From Patescibacteria group bacterium UBA661 (lineage in GTDB: Bacteria > Patescibacteriota > Minisyncoccia > Phycocordibacterales > UBA918): a DNA stretch of 37,543 nt. Position numbers and translations under genes: made by a program. The notes beneath the pieces were generated by a model. The model ran no database searches and was not told the DNA's origin. It was given only the letters and a program-made list of their open reading frames with translations. The number at the start of each line of letters is the position of its first letter. The first letter of the stretch is position 1. This document shows, piece by piece, positions 30,137 through 37,543 of this stretch. The stretch spans positions 9,593 to 47,135 of the forward strand of contig DBNX01000001.1 of assembly GCA_002299465.1 (NCBI GenBank). Direction: 5' to 3'.

Positions 30137-31443
30137 AACTCCGACCTTTTGAATTAACGTTGGTGGTGGTTTTTGGTCTGATGATGGTACTGTCTTTGAT
30201 TTTACTTCGTATGTACCAGCCAGAGCCAGAAATTGGACAAGTAGCGCTTGGCGGGCCGGTTTCTGTCTGGGGCACCTTGCCGGCTGATAGTATTAATGAG
30301 GTTTTAAGAGGACTAGCCGTAACGCAGGAAGCATATAAAAAAGTAACCTATCGTTATATTTCGCCAGAAAGTTTTGATACGGTTTTTATAAACGCCCTGG
30401 CTGATGGGTCGGCACCAGATTTGATACTGATTCCGCACGAGTCCATAGTTAAACACCGCACTCGCCTGGAGGTTTTGCCTTACGAGAATTTTCCCAAGCG
30501 GGATTTTCGTAATATCTATGTGGATGGAGCCGAGATTTTTGCTCTAAGCGATGGAATTACCGCTTATCCGATAGCTGTGGACCCATTGATGCTGTACTGG
30601 AATCGTAATTTACTTGCTCAAGAAAATTTCATTAGTGCACCAACGACTTGGGAAGACTTAGTAGCTAATAAGGTACCAGCCCTTACCAAACGGACACCAA
30701 ACCGAACCCTTACTCAATCGGCCGTTGCTTTGGGGGAGTATTCTAATGTGAGAAATGCTTTTGCCATTATTTCACTTTTAGCCATTCAGGGGGGTAGTGC
30801 TTTAGTGACCGAGACTGGTAATTTTTACCAAGTTAAACTTGATGAAGGGCAGGATAGTGGGGTCGCTGGTCGGCCGCTAACAACAGCCATTACTTTTTAC
30901 ACTAACTTTAACACGGTGGCCAACACTTTATATTCATGGGATCGCTCACAACCACTCGATCGTGAGCAATTTTTGGCAGAGAGATTGGCTTTTTATTTTG
31001 GTTTTGGAAGTGAGGCCAGGGAGTTAGAGGGGCGTAACCCCAATCTTAATTTCGATATCGCCCAAGTCCCCCAAGGGCAAACTGCCACCCTAAGTCGTAC
31101 TTACGGTGTTTTTTATGGTCTAGCAGTCCCGCGTTTGGCCAGAAACAAGCAAGGCGCTTATTTAGTACGACAAGACCTATCTAGCGCAGCCAACGCCAAG
31201 CTTATTGTTGAAGCTAACAATCTGGCACCAGTTCACCGCAGTTTACTGGCGGCGGGTAGTAATGATATGTACGGTCGGATTATTTACGAAGCCGTTCCGT
31301 CCGCACGCGGGTGGCTTAATCCAGACAGAGCCAGGACAGACGAATTATTCACACAAATGCTCGATGATATCCGCGCTAATCGTACCACCATTCCATCCGC
31401 AGTCCGCGATACAATAATCCGCCTGGAGCAAGTTTATCGGTAA
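30133..31443 (+). CDS. Membrane-anchored solute-binding-like protein (ABC family 1 fold)
   Basis: 436 aa. A single N-terminal TM helix (about 8-27) without a clear cleavage or lipobox cysteine is followed by a type-1 extracellular solute-binding fold: VSVWGTLP, ADGSAPDLILIPHESI, AYPIAVDPLMLYWNRNLL (hinge region), PTTWEDLVA, FLAERLAFYFGFGSEARE, YGVFYGLAVPR. These are the landmarks of maltose-binding-type proteins. No permease or ATPase genes are nearby, so it may have been repurposed for binding at the surface. It begins inside the stop of the methyltransferase gene and continues into the pilin-like genes 14 nt later. Confidence 0.7.
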   Translation: MKLRPFELTLVVVFGLMMVLSLILLRMYQPEPEIGQVALGGPVSVWGTLPADSINEVLRGLAVTQEAYKKVTYRYISPESFDTVFINALADGSAPDLILIPHESIVKHRTRLEVLPYENFPKRDFRNIYVDGAEIFALSDGITAYPIAVDPLMLYWNRNLLAQENFISAPTTWEDLVANKVPALTKRTPNRTLTQSAVALGEYSNVRNAFAIISLLAIQGGSALVTETGNFYQVKLDEGQDSGVAGRPLTTAITFYTNFNTVANTLYSWDRSQPLDREQFLAERLAFYFGFGSEARELEGRNPNLNFDIAQVPQGQTATLSRTYGVFYGLAVPRLARNKQGAYLVRQDLSSAANAKLIVEANNLAPVHRSLLAAGSNDMYGRIIYEAVPSARGWLNPDRARTDELFTQMLDDIRANRTTIPSAVRDTIIRLEQVYR

Positions 31444-31457
31444 CCTTAATTTAAAAT

Positions 31458-31814
31458 ATGAAAAAGCTATCACTAATTTACGCTCTAGTCATCACTATTT
31501 TCGCAAACCCGGGCTTGTTGTTGGCGGTTCCGCCACAAATAATGAATGTGAAACTCGAGAACCCGCTAGCTTTCACAGACCTAACGGATCTTTTTGAAGC
31601 CATACTGGAGGTGGTGATAGTACTAGCTACGCCGGTTATTATTTTCTTTGTAATTTATGCTGGCTTTTTGTACGTGACAGCCAGAGGCAACGCCGAACAA
31701 GTACAACAAGCCACCCGCGCCCTACTCTACGCCGTTATCGGTGGGGTGATTGTACTCGGTGCTTTTGCTATGATGACTATCATAGGTAACTTGGTTGGCG
31801 CTTTTATAAACTAG
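31458..31814 (+). CDS. VirB2/TrbC-pilin-like small membrane protein 1
   Basis: 118 aa. A signal-peptide-like N-terminus (LIYALVITIFANPGLLLAVP) is followed by a short linker and two TM helices (about 48-70 and 84-112). Between them lies a short polar loop (VTARGNAEQVQQATRA), the pattern of TrbC/VirB2 pilins and of abundant CPR proteins annotated that way. First of four similar genes. No SD. Confidence 0.6.
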   Translation: MKKLSLIYALVITIFANPGLLLAVPPQIMNVKLENPLAFTDLTDLFEAILEVVIVLATPVIIFFVIYAGFLYVTARGNAEQVQQATRALLYAVIGGVIVLGAFAMMTIIGNLVGAFIN

Positions 31815-31827
31815 TAAACAAAAATTT

Positions 31828-32079
31828 ATGACAACCCCAACAACCTTTCGAGAATTAGTCGGTGTTTTTGGCGACCTAATTAACCTGGCAGTAGGGGCGA
31901 TTATTGCGGTGGTGTTTGTGGTTTTTATCTGGAAGATTTTTGATGCCTGGGTTATCAATGCTGCCGATGAAGGTAAGCGGACCGAAGGTAAGCAGACCGC
32001 CCTTACGGCTGTGATTGTTTTGGTGATTGTGCTTATGGTGTGGGGTATTATCTTGCTCATCCAAAATACTTTTTTCTAA
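31828..32079 (+). CDS. VirB2/TrbC-pilin-like small membrane protein 2
   Basis: 83 aa. Two TM helices (about 12-38 and 58-80) are separated by a charged loop (NAADEGKRTEGKQTAL), with no signal peptide. The loop corresponds to (N/G)xxE..KxxGKxxxx in its neighbours. It starts 13 nt after pilin-like gene 1, same operon. Confidence 0.55.
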   Translation: MTTPTTFRELVGVFGDLINLAVGAIIAVVFVVFIWKIFDAWVINAADEGKRTEGKQTALTAVIVLVIVLMVWGIILLIQNTFF

Positions 32080-32201
32080 TTTTTAAGCAGTCAAAGTTTA
32101 TGCACAGTTTTCTTTTCTTGGTACCAAAAAATTGCTTAGTGATGTATAATTATTGTTGGTAGATTAATTATCAATAGCTTTAATCATTTTATTTTTGTAG
32201 T

Positions 32202-32582
32202 ATGAGACGTTTAACATTTTTTGCTGGTTCGATTGCGATGTACGCATTTCCGGTTGTAGTAGCAGCTCAACTTGCTGTACCAGCCGGAGGCGGAGGTCCA
32301 TTCGAAACGCTTCTGCTTAATATCCTTACATTCACTAACACTGTTCTTATTCCTTTCATTATCGGTATCGGTTTCCTAGTTTTTGTCTGGGGAATGTTTC
32401 AGTTCTTCATCTTTGGTGGCTCTAATGATGAGGCAAAGGAGAAAGGTAAGAGCTTGATGATTTACGCAACTCTGGGCTTTGTAATTATCATTGTCTTCTG
32501 GGGCGTAGTAAATCTCTTGGTTGGAACTCTTGGTATAGGTGGAGAAGCTCTACAAGACAGGCCAACAATATTTGTACCTTAA
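32202..32582 (+). CDS. VirB2/TrbC-pilin-like small membrane protein 3
   Basis: 126 aa. A signal-like N-terminus (FFAGSIAMYAFPVVVAAQL), then a Gly-rich bend and two TM helices (about 45-70 and 84-108). They flank FGGSNDEAKEKGKSLMIYA, similar to the loop of copies 2 and 4. A TGTATAAT-like promoter about 55 nt upstream suggests it can be transcribed apart from copies 1 and 2. It ends at the terminator 32602-32635. Confidence 0.6.
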   Translation: MRRLTFFAGSIAMYAFPVVVAAQLAVPAGGGGPFETLLLNILTFTNTVLIPFIIGIGFLVFVWGMFQFFIFGGSNDEAKEKGKSLMIYATLGFVIIIVFWGVVNLLVGTLGIGGEALQDRPTIFVP

Positions 32583-32601
32583 AAATAGGTCTAAATTACT
32601 T

Positions 32602-32635
32602 ACACACAAAAACCCCGTTCGGGGTTTTTGTGTGT
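32602..32635 (+). terminator. Terminator between pilin-like genes 3 and 4
   Basis: 15-bp stem ACACACAAAAACCCC with its complement, GTTC loop. Strong, T-rich on both strands. Confidence 0.85.
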
Positions 32636-32659
32636 AATGGGAAAAATAGCACAGGCGTG

Positions 32660-32668
32660 TGATATAAT
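32660..32668 (+). promoter_or_regulatory. Perfect extended -10, leaderless start
   Basis: TGATATAAT (TGnTATAAT) ends 7 nt before the ATG at 32676. The clearest leaderless promoter in the window. Confidence 0.65.
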
Positions 32669-32675
32669 TGCAGTT

Positions 32676-32990
32676 ATGAGTCCCAGAGATGCCGCCGTAT
32701 CAGAAGCCGCAAAATTTGTCGCCCTCTTAAACGAAGAGATTTTTTTTCCACTGATTTTTCTCCTTTCGGGAATTGCTTTTTTGTACTTTGTTTACGGCGC
32801 GGCGGTGTATATATTAAGTGCCGGCTCGGAACAAGCTCAGTCTGAAGGAAAAAAGCACATTATGTACAGTTTGTTGGGGCTTTTCATTATGGCGTCAGCT
32901 TATGCTATTTTGAGTCTGGCGGCAGGGACTTTTGGTCTTGATGATGAGCTTGACTGCGCAGTTGACCCGACCGGACCAGGATGCCCGTAA
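32676..32990 (+). CDS. VirB2/TrbC-pilin-like small membrane protein 4
   Basis: 104 aa. Two TM helices (about 22-44 and 62-83) are separated by LSAGSEQAQSEGKKHIMYS, again the polar E/Q..GKK loop. The short C-terminal tail contains two Cys (DCAVDPTGPGCP), which could form a disulfide outside the cell. The -10 element sets the start; a longer open frame upstream (32628) precedes the transcript. It is separated from copy 3 by a terminator, so it is controlled independently. Confidence 0.6.
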   Translation: MSPRDAAVSEAAKFVALLNEEIFFPLIFLLSGIAFLYFVYGAAVYILSAGSEQAQSEGKKHIMYSLLGLFIMASAYAILSLAAGTFGLDDELDCAVDPTGPGCP

Positions 32991-33046
32991 GTCAGGTTTA
33001 CTTTTAGCTCGGATATCTTCTGTTGTTAAAGCGGAAGAGGGTGGGT

Positions 33047-33086
33047 AAAACCAGCCGCAACAGCGAAGCTGTTGCGGCTGGTTTTT
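33047..33086 (+). terminator. Terminator after pilin-like gene 4
   Basis: 18-bp stem AAAACCAGCCGCAACAGC with its complement, GAA loop, ends TTTTTG. Confidence 0.85.
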
Positions 33087-33175
33087 GTACCTACCTTTTT
33101 ACCACACCACAGCACTCTATCGTGGGTGGGGGAGAAAGCCGAATGGATGGTGGAGGTTTTGGTGAAAATAAAAAA

Positions 33176-33202
33176 GAGCCCGAACGCGAAGCGTTCGGGC
33201 TC
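33176..33202 (-). terminator. Terminator of the SPFH operon
   Basis: 12-bp stem GAGCCCGAACGC with its complement, 3-nt loop, followed on the minus strand by TTTTTTATTTT. Confidence 0.85.
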
Positions 33203-33208
33203 GGGTTA

Positions 33209-33236
33209 GTGGTGGGCGCGCTAGCGCGCCCACCAC
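33209..33236. repeat. 28-bp perfect palindrome
   Basis: 14+14 bp (GTGGTGGGCGCGCT and its complement), centred on CTAG, 6 nt from the preceding terminator and 10 nt before the stop of the membrane-protein gene. Probably a second, stabilising hairpin on the 3' end of the minus-strand mRNA. Confidence 0.7.
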
Positions 33237-33245
33237 CGAAAAGAT

Positions 33246-34172
33246 CTACCGCACATTCCATTTCAGGTGCGGGCAAGGCAGGTTCCGAATGGTCTCATCA
33301 TAGGTCGTGATGACCCGAGTGAGCTCGAATCGGACATGACTAACACCGTTTCTCGTGAGCAACGCGGCCATCTCCTTCGTCAGGCGAAGGTTGTTGACCG
33401 TCGAGTCCTGCATGGTGGTGTTGAAGACATGCCATTTTGGCGTTTCTGGGTGATTTGCCACCCAGGCGGGCTCGATGATACGAACACACCCGACGTGGTA
33501 TTCACCAGGACGGCGCCTAGGCTCGTTGAGCTGGTAGATTCCAGCTATCGGTAGAGCGTTAGACACTTTGACCTGTCCAACGTGTACGATCGGTAGCCGA
33601 AACAATTGGTTGCTAAGTACCGTATCACCGCTGAAGAAGTAGCTAATTACTGCCGCTACCCCAATCACGATGGTGCCAAACGCCAACCAACCAAAGACCC
33701 CGCCGAGGGTGATGCCGCCAGCACCCGTTGTAGCCGGCCGGCCGGTGATGGACCTGATTATCCCCACTACGATTTGTAGGAGAATTAACAGGAACATCAG
33801 GGCCAACGGCCACATAATCCAGTTCACCCACTCTGGACCAACATACTCCGCCAATGCCTTCCCAGGGGTGACGGCGTTCCAGTCAAAGCCAGATAACCAT
33901 TCCCAGATTCCCGCCCCTGGTTCTTCTTGGGGGGCGGGGACGCCGGTGGCCGGCGGGGCTGCGTCAGCGGCGGGTTGGCTTCCGGTGAAGAGTCTCCATA
34001 TAGTAGCGATGCTAAACCAGACGACAAATCCTAGAAGCGGCACGGCCGGAATAGCCCATAAGTACCTAGGTAATTTCTGTCCGTTTTTTTTGTTTCTTAT
34101 TAGGACAAGAAGCATCAAGAACGCGAGCAAGACTCCAGCCACGATAAGTAACATCGTTAGTAAAATACTCAT
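33246..34172 (-). CDS. Polytopic membrane protein of the SPFH operon
   Basis: 308 aa, unknown family. TM helices at about 3-25 and 38-60; a Pro/Ala-rich loop to about 115; then helices at about 117-140 and 152-178. A soluble C-terminal domain of about 120 residues (IVHVGQVKVSNALPIAGIYQLNEPRRRPGEYHVGCV...) follows. The start is fixed by AAGGAG 8 nt before the ATG, overlapping the stop of the SPFH gene 12 nt away. The two proteins are probably translated together and may form a membrane complex. GC-rich codon use differs from most neighbours. Confidence 0.65.
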   Translation of the reverse strand: MSILLTMLLIVAGVLLAFLMLLVLIRNKKNGQKLPRYLWAIPAVPLLGFVVWFSIATIWRLFTGSQPAADAAPPATGVPAPQEEPGAGIWEWLSGFDWNAVTPGKALAEYVGPEWVNWIMWPLALMFLLILLQIVVGIIRSITGRPATTGAGGITLGGVFGWLAFGTIVIGVAAVISYFFSGDTVLSNQLFRLPIVHVGQVKVSNALPIAGIYQLNEPRRRPGEYHVGCVRIIEPAWVANHPETPKWHVFNTTMQDSTVNNLRLTKEMAALLTRNGVSHVRFELTRVITTYDETIRNLPCPHLKWNVR

Positions 34173-34184
34173 GGCGTTGTCTCC

Positions 34185-35549
34185 TTAGGTTTGAGATTTC
34201 GTTGGAGGAGCAGGAACCATCACCGAAGTAGGAGTAGATGCCCCACCTTCGACATAGACGCCAAGACCAGAGTTATGAATCTGCTCCATTCGAAATTGTG
34301 TTTCCACAACCCTGGCAGCCACATCTGGCGTGACACCCTTTTTTATGAGTGCTGTCACGAGTTGTTCAGAGCGGTTTGCTTCACCCTCTGCCACCTTGAA
34401 GATGGCATCACGTTCGCCTGCCGCTTTTTGTCTCACTCCTTCGGCCGTGTGCCGCTCCGTTTCCATGGTCAAGATAGCTTCGGCCAACTTCTTGGTGTCG
34501 TCGTGTGGTTCCCATGCGACAATCCTGAAACTACTCAAGTAGAAACCAAACCTCCGAATCATCCCGCTTGGAATGGATTTCTCAACCTTGTCACCGTAAG
34601 TTTTGACCAATTCCCCGTGAGGTATTCTATCAAGATATTTGACAAGGCTCTTCTTTCCTGCCTCATTCAGTTCTTCATAGTAAGTCTTGTTTGCGTTGAA
34701 CTGATAGAGGTGCCGCTCCAGAGGAGATCCTTCTCCTGCTTTCTGGAGCTTAAGCCAACTATCATAAGTCAGTGGCTTGCCCTTGTCGTTGGGGTCGTTT
34801 TCATTTTCCTTCACCCGGTAAGTGGAAAAGAAGTCAGAAACTCCCGCTTCGATCGCTCCTTCGAGTAATGTAAAGAAGTCGCCGCGGAGATAATAAACCG
34901 GCAAGGCGGGGATTATCTGTCGGAATTGCGGTAGTAACAGGAGGTTGATTTTTGAGTTATCTCCCGCCAAAACCACCCCCTCCAGATACATCGGCCGCGG
35001 TACTAGGAAGAGGAGAGAGTCAACAATGGTACTTTCCTTGGTATTCCCGTCGTCCTTTGTCGAATCTACGACACGCTTCTTGAGGGACATATTTTCTGCT
35101 GTCCCGGCACTTTCCAGAAGCCGTTTTCTGCTTCTGATGTCGAAGGTGTGCCTATGAGTATGTGGGTGGAGAATACTAATCCACCTGACCCCGGTTCTTT
35201 CCCACAGTAGTTTGTGGAACCATCTGGTTCCGGGGAGGCAGTTACGGAAGAATGCTTGATCTCTCTTTTTTTCACCGCTTCCCTCAATCACATTGCCATG
35301 TTTGTCCTCGTCATCTTCGGCTGGGATAAGCCAATGACGACCGTCTAGATCTTCTTCGTTGGACATCATAAACTTACCAGCGTTTGGCAAGATTACCTTG
35401 AGTTTCTCGCCGGCGGTTATGAAGATTGTTGCTCCTTGTGGAATCTTCGTGAAATAAATGTCGAGGCTTGCCAGCAGCAAGATGATGGCAAGCATCAGAG
35501 CTGGTATTATCAGCACCAAGATAAGAACAAAAAAAGTTTCTAGCACCAT
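34185..35549 (-). CDS. SPFH/band-7-like membrane protein
   Basis: About 454 aa. An N-terminal TM helix (about 5-28, FVLILVLIIPALMLAIILLLASL) leads into YFTKIPQGATIFITAGEKL, the typical entry to an SPFH domain. The centre has beta strands and a variable insertion. The helical C-terminus (ILTMETERHTAEGVRQKAAGERDAIFKVAEGEANRSEQLVTALI) is the flotillin/stomatin-type coiled coil rich in Ala/Glu, followed by a Pro-rich tail. SPFH proteins form ring-like cages on membranes that corral proteases or other membrane proteins. AAGGAG 7 nt before ATG 35549 fixes the start; the frame is open 12 codons further. Confidence 0.7.
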   Translation of the reverse strand: MVLETFFVLILVLIIPALMLAIILLLASLDIYFTKIPQGATIFITAGEKLKVILPNAGKFMMSNEEDLDGRHWLIPAEDDEDKHGNVIEGSGEKKRDQAFFRNCLPGTRWFHKLLWERTGVRWISILHPHTHRHTFDIRSRKRLLESAGTAENMSLKKRVVDSTKDDGNTKESTIVDSLLFLVPRPMYLEGVVLAGDNSKINLLLLPQFRQIIPALPVYYLRGDFFTLLEGAIEAGVSDFFSTYRVKENENDPNDKGKPLTYDSWLKLQKAGEGSPLERHLYQFNANKTYYEELNEAGKKSLVKYLDRIPHGELVKTYGDKVEKSIPSGMIRRFGFYLSSFRIVAWEPHDDTKKLAEAILTMETERHTAEGVRQKAAGERDAIFKVAEGEANRSEQLVTALIKKGVTPDVAARVVETQFRMEQIHNSGLGVYVEGGASTPTSVMVPAPPTKSQT

Positions 35550-35852
35550 GATGTTTCTCCTTAGTGATGAAACGTACGTACCCAACTCAGGAAATTCAGA
35601 GTGGACACAATCTTACTTAGCGTCATCGCAATCTCCTTCGGTTAGTTTGATGTCAAAAAACAGGACTGTCAGTTTGTAAGGACAGAGCTAAGAGAACCCG
35701 TTTATATGATACCATATTTCAACGTTATAGTCAAGGTCAGCGCGCGTGAAGTTTTGGTCTGTCCCGCCCGCACAGAAAGAGCGTTAGGCGATAGCAGTTG
35801 CGTTAGGTTGCGAGTGAGCGAGGGGTCTGATAACATTTGCCCAACTAACAAT

Positions 35853-36908
35853 ATGTCAACTGTAACCAGAAGTATTGAAAACAAAAATACTGAAAATATT
35901 TCGCGAGAAGAAAAGCGACGACGCGTTTTGGCTGATTCGCGACCACGAACGACGGTCTCGTTTTATCGTTATGTAAAGATTCCTGATCCGGCTGCATTTC
36001 GTCTGCGTTTACTCTCTTGTTGGAGTCGCTTGGGTTGTTTGGGTCGCATTTATGTAGCCGGTGAGGGTATTAACGCGCAAATGAATGTTCCGACTGAGAA
36101 TTGGGAAGAATTTGATAATTGGGTACAAGCCCAAACGGAACTAAAGGGTGTGCCCTATAAAATCGCCGTTGAGGAGGGTTCGGCTCCTTCGTTTTATAAA
36201 TTAACCATCAAAGTTAGACCAAAAATTGTGGCGGACGGTCTAGATGACACCACTTTTGACCCCAGTGCTACGGGCGAATATCTTAATGCCAAAGAAATGA
36301 ATGAGTATATAGACGATCCAAACGCCGTCGTGATTGATATGCGTAATGCCTACGAAAGTGAAATTGGTCATTTTGAAAAAGCCATCAGACCAGACGTGGA
36401 CACTTTTCGGGAAGAGCTGCAGTTAGTCCCTAAACTTTTAGCCGCACACAAAGATAAAAAAATTGCACTGTACTGTACTGGCGGTATTCGTTGTGAGAAG
36501 GCGAGCGCTTGGCTTAAACATCAGGGATACAAAAATGTAAAACACCTCAAGGGCGGGGTGATTGATTATAAACATCAAGTGGAACGTCAGGGTTTGCCTA
36601 ATCGCTTTCGCGGAAAAAACTTTGTGTTCGATGAGAGATTGGGTGAGCGAATTGGTGATGAGGTAATTTCACACTGTCATCTTTGTCAAAAAAATAAAAG
36701 TGACGTACATCACCACTGTCAGAATCAGGTCTGTCACATTCTCTTTTTGGGTTGCGAGGCGTGTGTGAGTAAATATGACGGATACTGTTCGCAGCGCTGT
36801 CGGCTTTTTGATAAATTGCCACTAGCAACAAAAAAGTTTTACGCGCGTTACTACAACCAATATTTTCGCGGCTCGCAGTTTAAGAAGGCGAGACTTAATA
36901 AAAGCTAG
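35853..36908 (+). CDS. trhO: TrhO/YceA-type rhodanese, tRNA U34 hydroxylation
   Basis: 351 aa, the size of E. coli YceA/TrhO. An N-terminal domain (SFYRYVKIPDP..., GRIYVAGEGINAQM) is followed by a rhodanese domain with the catalytic Cys in YCTGGIRCEKA (about 205-215). The C-terminal zinc-type cluster has CHLCQ...HHHC...C...CEAC...YCSQRC. TrhO makes 5-hydroxyuridine at the tRNA wobble position using oxygen. The start is ATG 35853 (MSTVTRS), after a -10-like TAACAT about 16 nt upstream; the frame opens 49 codons earlier but those residues are unlike the family. It is divergent from the SPFH operon. Confidence 0.9.
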   Translation: MSTVTRSIENKNTENISREEKRRRVLADSRPRTTVSFYRYVKIPDPAAFRLRLLSCWSRLGCLGRIYVAGEGINAQMNVPTENWEEFDNWVQAQTELKGVPYKIAVEEGSAPSFYKLTIKVRPKIVADGLDDTTFDPSATGEYLNAKEMNEYIDDPNAVVIDMRNAYESEIGHFEKAIRPDVDTFREELQLVPKLLAAHKDKKIALYCTGGIRCEKASAWLKHQGYKNVKHLKGGVIDYKHQVERQGLPNRFRGKNFVFDERLGERIGDEVISHCHLCQKNKSDVHHHCQNQVCHILFLGCEACVSKYDGYCSQRCRLFDKLPLATKKFYARYYNQYFRGSQFKKARLNKS

Positions 36909-36919
36909 AGTAATAAACA

Positions 36920-36937
36920 ACCCCACGCTTGTGGGGT
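36920..36937 (+). terminator. Weak hairpin after trhO
   Basis: ACCCCAC pairs with GTGGGGT around GCTT. There is no T-run, so it may only protect the 3' end. Confidence 0.35.
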
Positions 36938-36965
36938 GTGAGATTACGGGTGAGTGAAAAATCTT

Positions 36966-37301
36966 TTACGGTTGGCTGGACAAGACCATAAAGCAATCGT
37001 AAGCAAAAAATGGCTCACCCAGTAAGTATCCGTTATGGATAATGATTTTGTTTTCGAGCGGAACCAGCAGCCCGCTCGGTGTTTTTATGGAGACAGTGAT
37101 GCCTCGCTGGTAAGGCCCAGTAAAATCGTAGCTGGTTTTTACGTGGGAATGAAGGTGATAGATTTTTCCGACTTCAGGTATTGAGAACTTGGTGCTTTTA
37201 GGGGTACGAGTAGTCCAATAAGAAATGTCCGGTCCCTTGATACAACGCAGTCGTTCGCCAATTTTGTTTGCCAGAGAAGCATCACCAAAGATCTGTCTCA
37301 T
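36966..37301 (-). CDS. Hypothetical protein (111 aa)
   Basis: Unknown family. Soluble and beta-rich (FSIPEVGKIYHLHSHVKTSYDFTGPYQRGITVSI), with a HLHSHVK patch of three His that could bind metal, though this is only a suggestion. AGGAG lies 6-7 nt before the ATG, a clear SD. Convergent with trhO. Confidence 0.5.
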   Translation of the reverse strand: MRQIFGDASLANKIGERLRCIKGPDISYWTTRTPKSTKFSIPEVGKIYHLHSHVKTSYDFTGPYQRGITVSIKTPSGLLVPLENKIIIHNGYLLGEPFFAYDCFMVLSSQP

Positions 37302-37543
37302 TTCTATCTCCTAGTTTAAAGAAAGATTTAGAAACGCCATTTTTCATGTTAGGGGCATTTGTTTGTTTTGTAAAGCAAACTAACTGGACAGTAGTGAAAG
37401 CAAGCTGGAGTTTTCTATTAAATTGACTCCCAACGGAGTGTTATTTATTTTTGATAATTATGAAAAAATTGAAACAGCGACAAATACAATACTTAACTTA
37501 GTATTTTGAAGTTAAAAGTTAACCGGCTTTTGTTTTTGTAGTG
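37302..37543. other. Intergenic region at the window end
   Basis: AT-rich, no gene recognised. A 13-codon ORF (37457-37498) follows TTGATAATT but has no other support. It probably contains the promoter of the 36966-37301 gene; a gene may start beyond the window. Confidence 0.4.

Noticed and set aside
31458..32990. Complete type IV secretion locus
   Set aside because: Only pilin-like subunits are present; no VirB4/VirB11 ATPase, VirB6 or coupling protein in the window.
33023..33310. 95-codon plus-strand frame
   Set aside because: Crosses two terminators and a perfect palindrome; Gly/Arg-rich translation is a by-product of hairpins.

Overview
The window looks like a chromosomal segment of a Candidate Phyla Radiation (Patescibacteria) bacterium, most likely Parcubacteria-like. 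Evidence: a compact division and translation core on mostly short operons (rpsU, ybeY, ftsA, ftsZ, pth, rpsA, gyrA, lepB), a HisRS-like protein with eroded catalytic motifs, a family of tiny two-helix pilin-like proteins, many single-TM surface proteins of unknown role, tRNA genes without encoded CCA, and few Shine-Dalgarno sequences. The assignment is an inference; no 16S rRNA lies in the window.

Layout. 1-2.4 kb: tRNA-Val and tRNA-Ser on the minus strand, each followed by a structured repeat that copies the tRNA's own 3' tail, with an EEP-family phosphohydrolase and a zinc-ribbon protein between them. 2.4-8.1 kb: peroxiredoxin, an Lnb-type/staphylococcal-nuclease fusion, a secreted fibronectin-like protein and a P-type cation ATPase. 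8.7-15.2 kb: an integrated mobile element of about 6.1 kb lodged in the 3' end of tRNA-Glu. It has a large serine recombinase whose last codons read antisense through the tRNA, a P-loop ATPase, cargo genes (HAD phosphatase-like, membrane proteins, an unknown 263-aa protein) and, at its left edge, the decayed tail of a related older recombinase. 15.2-16.5 kb: interrupted duplicate pieces of tRNA-Glu, a VIT1/CCC1 metal transporter and a regularly spaced array of DnaA-box-like 9-mers followed by AT-rich DNA (candidate origin). 16.5-18.4 kb: a thioredoxin-reductase-like flavoprotein divergent from a CsoR/CstR-type regulator plus DUF4395 membrane protein, sharing a palindromic operator. 18.4-29.5 kb: housekeeping genes. 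29.6-33 kb: methyltransferase, membrane-anchored solute-binding-like protein, and four tandem pilin-like proteins. 33.2-35.5 kb: an SPFH/band-7 membrane operon with strong Shine-Dalgarno sites. 35.8-37.3 kb: TrhO-type rhodanese and an unknown small protein.

Two themes run across the window. First, at least nine genes have a -10 element ending 6-9 nt before the start codon, so their mRNAs should be leaderless or nearly so, while a minority carry clear SD sequences. Second, the tRNA genes are associated with partial self-copies in direct and inverted orientation; in the Val and Ser cases a shared hairpin with a conserved loop and differing but complementary stems sits between the copies. That tRNA-tail hairpin module is the most unusual thing I see. 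Sulfur-redox functions (peroxiredoxin, TrxR-like protein, CstR-like sensor, DUF4395, rhodanese) also recur.
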